A DNA stretch of 64,000 nucleotides from contig NC_037652.1 of assembly GCF_003254395.2 (NCBI RefSeq), forward strand, positions 6,581,501 through 6,645,500, read 5' to 3'. Position numbers and translations under genes: made by a program. Below, in pieces: positions 37,697 through 48,149 of the stretch. Position 1 is the stretch's first letter; each line of letters begins with the position of its first letter. A model generated the notes under the pieces. That model was given only the letters and a program-made list of their open reading frames with translations, made no database searches and was not told the origin of the DNA. Origin of the DNA: Apis mellifera. Its lineage: Eukaryota > Arthropoda > Insecta > Hymenoptera > Apidae.

Positions 37697-40600
37697 CTTG
37701 TCGGAGGAACAATTCTTCTGAGACGGGAGATAACGTTTCTGACGTAACGAGAACCTTTATTTTTTTCCTTTCCCCTTCCACTTCATTTTCTCATTGCGAT
37801 GACTTCGATGAAATGCGGATTCGGATTATTTATGGTGGAAAGTCTCTCGGTGGAATTGAATGCTTCTCGTTTTCGGGGAAGTGCGTTCGAAACGGAGAGA
37901 GTTAGAAGAGCGGAGGTTCTCAGTTCAGTTTAACGAGGGGACGATATTTCTAGGATTGACGGTTTCCGTGTACCGATTTTCGCCGGTGGACGTCGATTCG
38001 AAAAAGCGATTCTCTCAATTTTCGTAAATTCCGTATTTTCCCGGTAAATTTCCACGATTATTCGATCGAATGTCGATTCCACGATTATTCGATCGAATGT
38101 CGATCCCACGATTATTGATTCGAACGCGAAGCGAGTAATAAGATAAGATATGAGTTTTTTCTCATCCCGTTCGATTTTTTTAGATTTAACACATCTCGAG
38201 GAGGGGGATAAGGCTTAGAGACACGCTCTTTAGATTTTCCAAGCGTTCCATTCCATGTCAGAGGATTATAATATATATATATATTATATATATCGCACTC
38301 GACGCGCGAATAGTAATTTGGAAATTTTTTTTTATTTTTTTTTTTACACTTGTCAAAAGCAGCGGCGCCCTTATTAACTTTCGATTGTTCGGGGACAATT
38401 GGGGCGGCCGATCGTTTTCAAAGTGACGCGAATCTTGGCGTGTATTATATATATATATCGGTGATAATTTTGCGACCACTCGTGGACGAACAAACGCGAG
38501 GTCGAAAGATTTAATTGGGCGACGTCGCGTCGATGATTCGAGAGTTATCCGTTTTAATGCGTACAATGCATATAACCGCGAGCAAGGGAGAGGAGGGGAG
38601 GCTCTGTATTTTTCTCGATTATTTCTCGTTGTAAGAGCCCTCGATTCCATCTGGGTCATGTCAGCCCCGCTGACTACATCCTGACAGGACAATACATCAG
38701 GATTGACAATGGTACGATTTCGCTTGACATCTGTTTGTCCTTTTTCTATCTCTTTTCATCTATCCCTTTTGTTCCACTCTTTTTTTTTTTCCCTCCCCCC
38801 TTTTTTTTTCTCCATTCCCTCTCGTTTGTTTCCCGGTAAATCGGCCGTGTCGGAGAAACTTTTCGAACACTGGGTGCATTGTGCGATGGTTCCTCGCGAA
38901 AACGCTCACAAATTATCTTCTCTCTTTCTCTCTCTCACTTTCTCGATATATATTCGTCCTCTCTCGTTTCTACCAGTTTCCAGTTTTATGATTTTCCATA
39001 ACGTTTCGCGAATCGCTTTATCTCGCACGAAAACAAAGTTTGGACAAAGTTTTTTCTATACGAGTTCTAATATTTATACCTTCTTTCTTTCCGGCAAACC
39101 AGTGCTCGTGCTTTTTCTCGTGCACCGCGAACCAAAAAAAAAAAAAAAAAAAAAAAAAAGGAGGAGGAAGAAAGAAAGGATCGAGTTTGCTTTGAACCGG
39201 AACTTGCAAACAACAATGACCAGCTTTGTTATACGCTCCGCGATAAACAATTCCGTTTCACGGTACGTTCCCGTGAACGTTTCGAACGCAAAGGACTGTA
39301 CCCCTCCACCCTGTCGAGTCCACCGAGAAGTTAGCTCACGACCGATACCGTTGGTCGCTGAATTCGTCGTTGCCAAACAGTTGCCAGAATAGTTGAAAGG
39401 AGAATTTATCTTTTTTCTTCCGATTTCCCTCTTTTCAATCGTATCTTCTCCTTCTTTCAATCCCCGATCGACGATTCTCACGATTTTGCAAATCGGTATT
39501 TCCTTTATAAAATTGCAAGCGAGACGATCGTCCCTAAGATCTTCCCTTTTCTGCAATCGAAAACGAAAATATTCGACTCCAAGTTTTTCAATTAATTCGA
39601 ACAATAATTTTTGTAACTTTTGACGTTCGACAAATTTTATTTAGACGATGAAACAATAATAATTATTGATTTTTTATTCAACTTCTTTTTTCTTCTTCTT
39701 GCACTCACTTAAGATCGCATCACTCGTTTATCATACACTTTCATCACTCTCCTTCGATCTCGAAAGAAAGGAATAAATAAATTTTCCCATCTCTCATCTT
39801 AGTCCTTTCTTTTCCAAGTGCGGGAAATCATCTCTCGCCTCGATAAACGCGATAAACAACATATCTCCTACACTTTTCTCGCCGTGCAAACTCGAAACGT
39901 GCACGTGTGTATTGTGTTCAAGTGTAAAGAGGGAGTCGCGAGCAGGGAACGTGACGTGGCCACGGTACCGGTTCGTAATCAAATTTGCATTTTAAACCCG
40001 TTCCCGTACGTACGCAGACGTGGTGCACACGTGGAGACGAGTGGCGGCCACGAAAACTCGCCCATCTCGGCCAATTTATCTTTTCGGTGGCGTTCGCTGG
40101 ATTAACGTCTTCTTGTCGGACGAATAATTACACCCCTCTTTCCTCCCTCTGCTTCCCCTTATTTACACGGTAATCGCGAAATCCTTTCCCCACCCCTTGC
40201 GAATTGATGAATTAATCCTTCTCGAAGGTATTATCCCTTCCTTCTTTTTTTTAAGGAAATCTGGATTAGTTTAGCGAGATCCTTTCAGAGAATATTCCAC
40301 AGTGGATCCATGATTCGTAGAATTTTTTTCATTTCTTTCGCTGCTATTTCATTTCATTGCCAAGCTGAGGTAAAGATTTTTAAAGTTTCGTATCAATCAG
40401 TGAATGAAAATTTCGTAAGAACGAATTATTACTCCAATCTTATTTATTTATTATTAATACAATACATATTTTTAACAGGTATTTTCTCTAATAAGACAAA
40501 TTTAGAATATTTAAAAATTGGCTTGGAAATTGCTTAATGAAACATTCGTCGAATTGATTTCTCCTCTGCCTTCGTCGATCCATAAATATCCACGGGAATG

Positions 40601-43200
40601 TTTTTCAGAAAAAATGCTTCAGAGTAAACTCGTTTGAAGAAAAATTCGAGAAATTTAAACGCGGCGCGGCGTTAAAAAAGGTTGAAACGCGCCATTATCG
40701 TCACTGGAAATTCGGCGCGAAAGTTTGCACAGCGCTGGTGCGAACGCGCGCGCGACGAAAATAATCATGGTTCACGGAGGATTATTCGTTAGTGGCCATT
40801 ATCGAGGACGATTACGAAACCGCGGGGCAGCCGTGAACAATGGGTTCCCGTTGATCAAACGGTTACGTATCATCGGCCGGTCACGACTAATTAGCGTGAT
40901 TGCGACCAAAATACGAGGGCCCCCCGATCCGGCTCGAATTATGAAATCGGCTTCGTTAGATAATTGATCCAATTTCGCATTGACGCGGCGAATTGTCGAG
41001 GCACGAGCTTTGTCCGACCGACTTTGATCCGCCAATTTTTCCCCAATCGAGGGGAGAACGCGCGATTGGAGCTTTCATTTTCTTGTTTGCCATTGAATTT
41101 ATCGATTTGTTTACCGATTTCTTTTTTTCAGAAACGCGATTCCCCTGCGGATGGAAAGAAGAAACGAATTGGAGGCGTTTAAAACTGGAGGAGAGAAAGA
41201 GAGAGAAAGGAAGAAATCGATCGCGATAATAAACGAGGCGTGGGTTGATTTTTCACTCCGTTGGAGAGAGAGAGAGGTGAGATTTGCCTCGACAATTACT
41301 AAGTTACCACGCGATAATGTTGGATGGTTCGTCGATTGGTGACATAACTCCTCCCTGGGGAGGGGTGATAATAAAATATATTAAATCTTGGCCGGTGGAG
41401 CGGAGGTGGAATTAATCTCGTCGACGTCTGCTCGAATTATGATATTACGAAATCCGTTATACAAGCCGGTAAGGGAAGTCGATAAGCGCTCTTCAACAAG
41501 CCGGTGAAGAACGACATTCTTAATGGTAATCAGAGGAGGGAGATCTTGGAGTGTAACGCTCGTCGAAGGAAGAGTGATATCCGTTCTGACAAATGTAGGT
41601 TGCGGTAGATTCGCACGGCGGGGAACAAAATCCGTGGAAATCCATCGACAAACGAAGCCAGGTGTTTCCTATTTCCAAGCCAGCCGTGAAAACACGCCCT
41701 AAAGATATCCTCTACCGTGTATCTCTCCGGAACCGAGAGAGAGAGAATCCTTTGTCCTCGAAGAATGCTACGAGGAGGATGTTCGGTAGGCGGGATTCCG
41801 CGCGCGAAGAATCGAGCGCGAAAATGAAACTCGTAATTGAAAATCTTCAGTCGTGGAAAGGGAAACGAAAATGTTGTTTCTCCTCTCTCTTTTTGGGAAA
41901 TATATTATTATTCGGCCCTTCTTCGTAAACGAGAAGTAACAAAATTCGTTCGACGAATATTTAACTCTTCCTTTCGTGTAATAAGGGCTCGAATAAATCG
42001 ATAAATCGGGCATTTCTAAGATATTTCTGATATCGGTAAACGGAGCGCTTTATCTCTCTAATTTCTTTTTAAAGATCGATAAATTGTCCAATTATCCGAT
42101 TCAGATCGATGGAATATTGGAAACGGAGGAGGAACATCTTTAACGTGTCCTATTTTTTTAGACGGCGGCGGGCATCAAATCTTTGAAATTTTTCGAGCGT
42201 GAAATCGGAAGGCACTCGATGTATACCTAGCTCGAAGTTCGAAATGGAAGGCGCACATTTGCAAATAAGCACACGATACTTTTGATTCCGGAGCGTTTCA
42301 CAGGGCTTCCTGCCCCAATCGTTCATTCATTCGGTATTCCGAATCGGCTTTCTTTGAACCTCTGTCAAGACAGAGACAGAGGTTCGGATCGAGGTTGCTT
42401 CGAGGCTTCCTTTCTCGTTTAATCATCGTTCACAATCGAAAGAGGCGTTTCTGTTAGTTGCACTTTTTACACAGAAATGGAACTAAGCATCGCGCAAAAT
42501 TTGAATTTGAAAATGTACACCAATTGATGACCTCGCCAATTAATTAACCTTTCCTCTCTTCTTCCAACTGATTAATACATCGTTTCGAACTGATTAATAC
42601 ATCGTTATCCGACAAATTATCCAACAACATCGACGAGATTTACCCGTGAATAAATTTAATTGGAGCGAATAACACGAGTAAATCCACGCGATAGACCGAA
42701 AACGAGAGGGCAATTTTCAAAAGTCGAGTTTTGAAAACTCGATGCGAAAGAAAAAATGCTTTTTATGCTTTTCGTCATATCGATCATAAGATTCTTCTCC
42801 AACGTCTCTCGACGAAAAAGCTCCCTCCCCCATTTCGAATTCGTAAGGCGAAATGGGATTAACGGCCGACTGCTCGACGCATAATTCTCCCGAGAAGTTG
42901 ATTTCCCTTCCACGCGCGCCCTTTCATCGAGAATAAACTCGCAAAAAAAGAGGCGAAAAAAAGAAGAGGGAGAAGAAAAAGGAAAGAAAGAAAGAAAGAA
43001 AGAAGAAAAAAAGAAGAAGAGGAGCTTATCTCTCACCTTGTCCCTGATTTCCTGTCGCATTTTCTCCCGTTCCTCTTCCATTTTGCGGTGTTTCTCCTTC
43101 CTCCGCTCCTCAGCCTCCCTGATGGCTTCTTGCCTCTCCCTCTCGGCCTCCTCCTCCTTCTCCTTGTCATCTTCGTCTCCGCCTTCGCCACCAACGGCTC
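24272..43200 (-). CDS. cpx: Complexin, 3' coding exons (5' end outside window)
   Basis: Complexin is a small cytosolic presynaptic protein that binds the assembled SNARE bundle, clamps spontaneous fusion and promotes evoked release. Three exons join in phase: 43037-43200, 26018-26147 and 24272-24348. The translation starts GAVGGEGGDEDDKEKEEE, goes through an accessory/central helix (RQEAIREAEERRKEKHRKM, then REKMRQEIRDKYNIKKREE) that is nearly identical to insect and vertebrate complexins, then EEPNPLMRKKKTPEELAAEA. It ends EIKAQVLDGKCDLQ. The terminal Cys-Asp-Leu-Gln resembles the farnesylated CAAX box (CVMQ) of a Drosophila Cpx isoform. The N-terminal exon (in insects encoding roughly MAAF.AKQM.G) was not found between 43201 and 64000. 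It must end in phase 1 and probably lies upstream. The 16.9-kb intron and large 3' UTR fit a neuronal gene. The family call is certain; prenylation is inferred. Confidence 0.95.
24426..25341 (+). mobile_element. Ammar1-like mariner transposon, internally deleted
   Basis: The ends are perfect inverted repeats, starting TTGGGTTGGCAACTAAGTAA, flanked by TA target duplications (24424-24425 and 25342-25343). The element is 916 bp; intact elements of this family are about 1.3 kb. The missing piece is near the 5' end, where the N-terminal helix-turn-helix coding part should be. It sits in the last cpx intron in opposite orientation. Honey bees carry many such copies. Confidence 0.93.
24653..25252 (+). 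pseudogene. Mariner transposase, C-terminal catalytic part only
   Basis: This open frame of about 199 codons retains the mariner D,D34D catalytic triad: ITGDEKW, HRDNARPH and YSPDLAPSDYF, with 34 residues between the last two Asp. Upstream of it, recognisable but frameshifted and stop-broken fragments (VDDDLIEAIIDSDRH near 24463-24510, EIAEKLHVSH) show that the N-terminal DNA-binding half is decayed or deleted. It also ends early: a TAA follows DQNG where relatives continue a few residues. It cannot encode a complete transposase. Confidence 0.9.
26018..26147 (-). CDS. cpx: cpx exon: end of central helix and C-terminal linker
   Basis: The acceptor is TTTTCATTGCAG and the donor ACAA|GTACGT. 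Phase is 0 in and 1 out. It encodes YNIKKREE, the invariant EEPNPLMRKKKTPEELAAEA block, and an acidic stretch ending EEEDEIT. The tyrosine at the start is the conserved central-helix Tyr of the family. Confidence 0.95.
26940..28030. repeat. Tandem array of about seven ~155-bp units
   Basis: Each unit contains CCAAATCTATTATTTCATTA, then ACTATTTCGGCCTA and AAAAAATTACTCGCAGTCC, and ends with TTTCGATAATCCATCTGGAG. The TTCGGCCTA landmark recurs near 27128, 27286, 27448, 27609, 27763 and 27913 (periods 150-162 bp), with a diverged unit at the left edge. Small frames such as the one near 27725 are repeat artefacts. Confidence 0.88.
29418..29458. repeat. (TA)n microsatellite
   Basis: A TA tract of about 36 bp followed by ACACATATATG, in the large cpx intron. 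Confidence 0.9.
30200..31067 (-). mobile_element. Tc1/mariner-superfamily element, decayed, inserted in (TA)n
   Basis: Inverted repeats of about 29 bp start GGGTGTCCCAAAATTAACGC at both ends. The 868-bp element is flanked on both sides by (AT)n, fitting TA-target insertion. Read on the minus strand, it contains transposase fragments typical of DDE_3 proteins: MWFQQDDAICHT, then WPPRSCDLTPLDFFLWGYLK and KVYVDNPTI, broken by stops and frameshifts. It is clearly different in ends and sequence from the mariner at 24.4 kb. It is non-autonomous. Confidence 0.88.
32088..32104. repeat. (CA)n microsatellite
   Basis: A short CA run within the cpx intron. A (CT)n/(TA)n compound lies at 32938-32970. Confidence 0.8.
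37661..37692. repeat. (CT)n microsatellite
   Basis: About 16 CT units within the large cpx intron. Confidence 0.9.
38052..38120. repeat. Small direct repeat, 31-bp period
   Basis: CCACGATTATTCGATCGAAT recurs at a 31-bp spacing, followed by a third partial copy. Confidence 0.85.
42356..42385. repeat. Perfect hairpin, 11-bp arms and 8-nt loop
   Basis: GAACCTCTGTC (42356-42366) is the exact reverse complement of GACAGAGGTTC (42375-42385). It lies in the large cpx intron and is too short for a microRNA precursor. Confidence 0.8.
43037..43200 (-). CDS. cpx: cpx exon: acidic linker, accessory helix and SNARE-binding central helix
   Basis: The exon is bounded by an acceptor TTTGTTTCGACAG and a donor AAG|GTGAGA. 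It starts with 2 nt completing a Gly codon (phase 1 in) and ends in phase 0 at ...QEIRDK. It holds 54 full codons including the conserved RRKEKHRKMEEEREKMRQ core, which continues as YNIKKREE in the next exon. Confidence 0.95.
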
Positions 43201-45010
43201 CTGTCGAAACAAAAGAAACACCACGCGTTTACTTATCCACCTCTATTTCCACCCCCCCCCCGTCTTTCGCCCCGGGGGAACGGGGGATAATTAGTTTTAG
43301 CTCGATGATTAAGCTAAGATTCGAGCTTGCGATATAAAAAAGAAGAAGAGGAAGAAGAAGAAGAAAAAAAAAGAAGGGATTGTGTTCGCTCCGCTTCGTC
43401 CGATGGTAATTTAACCCCTCCCTCCATCTCGGTTATAAGCAAACCATCGGGATAATAGGCGACGGGTAACTAACGGTTTACTCTTGGGAGCAAACATTGT
43501 AAATCAGCTCTGTACAGCTCCGCCGCGCTATTCCCACCGAGTTTGTAAGCTATCGCCGAAGATCCGGATCGCTCGTCAAACTTGCCACGAATATAATTTC
43601 GCTTTTGTTAAAAAAAAAGCTTTAGATTACCTTTCTTTCTTAATCCGAGGCCGTTATATTAAAGAGGAGCTCATCGATTTTCAAAAGTACTTGTTTGAAA
43701 ATTAATATTTCATGGATATCTTTTATACTTTCATGTTCTATAAAAAATCCAGATATTGTATTATTTACATGTTATTCTAAGATAAAAGAAATTTGGACTT
43801 TTCCCTTTCTTAAAGGAAATTCTTCTAGAGACGATCATCGATCCACGTTGGATCATCGATCGAGGAACGAGAGGAAAGGGATGGAAGAAATCGGTGGCGT
43901 TTCACTCGAAGCAGGAGGAGGGGGAGGGTGGTAGAAATGGCGGGAGGAACGGACGGCCTTAACGAAGTTTTATTAGTTTACCGAAAGATTAAGCGGATTC
44001 GCAGAGAGTTGCTCGCCTATTACTCGTTCAACCGCTCCTAACGAGGGTGGATCCGGGGGAGGGGGAGGGCGTTCTCCGAGGAAAAATCGTGTTTACAACG
44101 GAAACACATCCGGCCATTCGTTTTTCGACGGAACGCGATACCCCCTCGTTGCCCTCTTCGCCCCTCTATCTATATATATATATAGAGTTAAAAATATGAA
44201 AGTTGTTTGCGAATCTGTTAGCCGGCCGCCTCTTAACTTTTCCCTCGTTCATCCTCGTCCGACGGGAGGGAGGGAAATATTAATGGAAAACAAAGGGAAA
44301 TTTGTCACGGGTATACGCTCTTTTCTTTCGCGAATATATCTCGCTCGGTGTCGTATTATTTACGCGATTGTGAAAAAAAAAAAATGGCGGTCACGATGTT
44401 CGAATTTTTCATTGCAATAAATTCGTACAATTTGCTTGCCTCGCGTGCGATTATGAAAAATCCAGAAGATGAAAATCTGGTCCATTTAACGAGAAGATTC
44501 GATTATTACGTGGATTTAAATTTTTGGAACGGTAGTTTTACGAAGTATTTCCCTCCCATACGGGTTTCCGAAATGCTGTGGGACGAAATTAAAAGAGGAA
44601 AGGGAAAAGAAAAGGAAAAAAAAAAAAAAGGAAAAGAGTTTGAAAAATTTGAAATGATTTAAAGGGAGATTTAAAGCGAAGGCAGTCTGCAGTCGCGTCA
44701 ACCAGATGTTATTATTCGCTCGCACGCCCGTCATGCTTAACATCAAACCTCCACGCACGAGACGTGACAGGTCTCTATCGAGAGCGGGATTCGAGCGACA
44801 GGATTTTCGAGACCGGTCGATTCCGCTTCGTTTTTTTTCCCCCTTTGAGAGAAAGAGAGAAAATACCTCAGATTGCTCGAATTAGGGGAGGAAGAGGGAG
44901 GTTCTCGAAATCTCGTCGATACGATACGTGGGAAAAAAAGAAAGAGAGAAATAAGTAGAATCGTAGAGAAAGAATATTCCAGCGTGTATAATGTTGGCAA
45001 TATCGGTGAG

Positions 45011-45017
<7 letters not shown>

Positions 45018-45053
<36 letters not shown>
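45018..45053. repeat. (GA)n microsatellite
   Basis: About 17 GA units within the 5' cpx intron. Confidence 0.9.
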
Positions 45054-45055
<2 letters not shown>

Positions 45056-46916
45056 GAAGGGAAACGAAAGGGACTCGTCTTTCCTGGTGGTGTCTGGCGG
45101 AGAATGATGTGCCAGGACCTCCGGGCTCGAGGAAATTAATACTACTTCTGTCCCGGCGCCGTCTACCATTTTCCCTTTTCTTTACGTGCTATCTCGTCCC
45201 TTCTATTTGCAGTGTTTCCCGCAGCACTGGTTTTCCGCCACGGTGGAAAGGTACTTTGAAGTCCGAGCCAGAGACGACGTTCATTCTCCGCGTCTCCCTC
45301 CCCCACTATTTCTGTTTCTATCCCTCCTCCACCTGACTTTCGCCCGACACCATACCCTTCTTTCTTTCTTTCCTTTCTTTCCCTCCCTTCCACCTGTGAA
45401 TCAGAAGAATCGAATAATTCGTTTCATTTATCCGCGCTTCGTATGTCAACAATCAACATCGAGAGAACATTTTTCTATTCTATCCTAATAAATTAGGATA
45501 AGATTAATCGAATCGCCAAGCCTTTTTTCCCCCAAGTTTGAAGGAAATTGGAAGAATTTATATTTTTTAATTTCGTCGTAATTATCCTCCTTCTCTTCTC
45601 TTCAAATTTTTGTACAATCATGTTGCGATTCCATTTATCACAAGTTGGATCAACTCATCGAATTATTCATCGAAAGGAAATCTGTATTGCTCGTTCCTTC
45701 GCAGGCGAAGAGTAGAGTAGAGCATAATAATTAGAGGCCGTTGCAACTCGCGTATTATCCGGTTAATCGTTGGAAAGCTCGTTTCGTTCCTTTTTTCTTT
45801 TTATATATATATATTATACGTACGTATGCGAGGTGCTTTGTCCGATTAATTAATTACGCTAGTTGGTTTTTAACGCTACGCCATTTAATCGTTCCTCTCC
45901 GCTTGGCGCGTTAAGTGTCTTTATCTTATCTATTTGTTGTACACCGTGCCGTACACGGATGAGTTTGCATTATCGCACGCCTCTTCTCCTTTCCTTCGTC
46001 TTATCTCCCTTTCTTCGAAGACCTTCGTCGAAGAATGAGAAGGGGGGCGAAGGAGCGGATGGACGAAGGGGGGGAGGCCCTTCGAAAAATTCGTTCCACG
46101 GGGATGAAAATAAAATCCACTTATCTCTTTGTCCACTCGACCGTACGTTCGTTCGTTCGTTCGTTCATCCATCATGCCGGGCTTTAATTAAATTTACTTA
46201 TTTCACTTGACACTGATCCCATCTCCTCCCCATTCTTCCATTCTCGAATTCGGCCTGGCCTAGTTCACCCTGTCAAACCCATCCCGGATCAAACGATGCT
46301 TTGAAAAAAAGAGGAAAAATTGGGATGCGTTCCCCGTAAATCGAACGTCTATCCTCCCCTCCTTGTCCTCTCGATTCTTTCTAATTTCGACAAAGAAAGA
46401 ATTTATCGAAAAATTCCATTTCCTTTGAGTATCCTTTCCACTCTTCTTCTTCTTATTCTTCTTCTTTTTCTTCCCGGTCATTACTTCCATATAATATTTC
46501 TTCTACTACGATTATCCGGGTTTATTCTTTCCACCGCGCAAATGATTCCTTCAAATGGTCATAGGATGGGAATAAAAGAGGAGAGAGGGAGGGGAAGAGG
46601 AAGAAAAAGAAGAAGAGAGAGAGAGAGAGAGAAAGTTTTTCACGGCGTCATTTTGTTGGCTCGATTTACGAACGGCGCCGCTCATCTACGCGGAACATCA
46701 TCTCCCGGGTGCAATCGTACAACAAGAACGGCCATAATGGCGAACGAGGACAATTGTCCCCGGTGCAAATGGAGCGACGAAGGAGGAACATTGTCATTTG
46801 CGCCGACATTTTCACCGGATCCGCTGTCGTTTCGCGCCATGGCGCCGAGATCACCGTCAACTAAACGCGCACAACGATCCATACTTTTACCTTGTCTCGT
46901 CTCATCGATCTTTCCC

Positions 46917-46918
<2 letters not shown>

Positions 46919-46952
<34 letters not shown>
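46919..46952. repeat. (CT)n microsatellite
   Basis: About 16 CT units within the 5' cpx intron. Confidence 0.9.
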
Positions 46953-46955
<3 letters not shown>

Positions 46956-48115
46956 CGAGTCTAAAGCACTCGTTTTCATTTTCTTCTCTATTCTTGATAA
47001 TTCCTTAATTATCATGGACGTAATTAATTTCTGCAACTGTTCTCCTCTTTCGGACCGTTTAACAACATTAACAACATTAAGTTTCGCATCCCCTTTTTTG
47101 CATAAATTCTCGTCGAAATCATTCACTCTCGCTATTTAGGAGAAACAAAAATAAAAAAGGAGGGAGGAAGGAAGAAAAAATTAAATTCGAGAGATTAGGT
47201 AAAGGAAACGATGGAAAGAAAGGGAGGGAGGGAAGGGTTGGGGATTGGTTTTCGTTGGTTTCCATTTCACCGCGGCACGTGGATGATCACCGATGACTAT
47301 CGAGGCCGCCGTTGTTTCCTTTGCGTTGCACCCTTTATACTTGCACCCTTTCTCCCGCCCCCTTTCACCGGCGGGGAAAACACCGGTGAATTTGTCCCGA
47401 CTTTTCCATATTGTCGTTGTCGTTTGGATCGCGGACGAAAAACAATGACGGGGCTCCGCTCAGAGAAAAATCGCGAGCCGTGGATTTTTCCATTTCTCTT
47501 CCCCTCCCCTCTCGCATTCTCCTTCTCGAAATTCTCTCGTTCTATCTTTTGTTTTAATATATTCCACGAGTTGTTGGTCCGTGACTTTTTGTCGTGAAAA
47601 AAAAAAAAGAAAAAAAAGAGGAGAGAAAGAATTAGGTCACTTTTTATTTTTTTCCCCCAAAAGAAAATCACCGATTGAATTCGGATTCGATCGTTCGTTC
47701 GATTTATCAACTCGTCCGTCCATCCATTCTCGCAGCTTAAAACGTGTCAAAAAACATCGATTATTTCGTCGGGGAAATAAAAATTCGAACCAGCTTGATA
47801 GATTGCTCGAAGATTCGAGTTTCATCGTTTCGTTCTCAACTTTGTCTCCGTTAACGGAAGATCGCGATTAAAAAAAGTAATTAATAACGAATGCATGATT
47901 GATCGAAACAAAACACGTTTTTTCAAAACTCGAAGATAATTCTCACCGAACCAAGATCAATTTTCTCGAAATGAATCCAGATCAAATTTAATTATCCAGA
48001 ACAAATTTTTACACCCTTTTCCTATACGTCTAAAAGTGTGTCTTGAAATTGAAAACAAGAAGGAACCTCCGTCGCTCTTCGGCGTAAAAATGTTTTAGAA
48101 CGATTTTCACCAACG

Positions 48116-48149
48116 GCGATGACGATGATGACGATGATGACGATGATGC
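48116..48149. repeat. (GATGAC)n minisatellite
   Basis: Tandem GATGACGAT units, five to six repeats, within the 5' cpx intron. A (GAGGC)n run follows near 48256. Confidence 0.85.

Larger units (their letters stand above)
26148..43036 (-). other. cpx: cpx 16.9-kb intron
   Basis: No coding exon could be supported on either strand. The content, in order: a ~155-bp tandem array (26.94-28.03 kb), a CpG-rich island (28.03-28.70 kb), a Tc1/mariner relic (30.2-31.07 kb), several (GA)n/(CT)n/(TA)n tracts, a small 31-bp tandem (38.05-38.12 kb), a CpG-rich block with TAATTA cores (40.65-41.04 kb) and a hairpin (42.36 kb). The rest is unremarkable AT-rich sequence. Confidence 0.7.

Noticed and set aside
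42356..42385. MicroRNA precursor
   Set aside because: The stem is only 11 bp with an 8-nt loop, far too short for a pre-miRNA.
46666..46918. Possible small protein with a CPRC-like motif around 46.64-46.92 kb
   Set aside because: Both strands are open by composition, there are no splice sites or start context, and no family match comes to mind. More likely a CpG-rich non-coding block.
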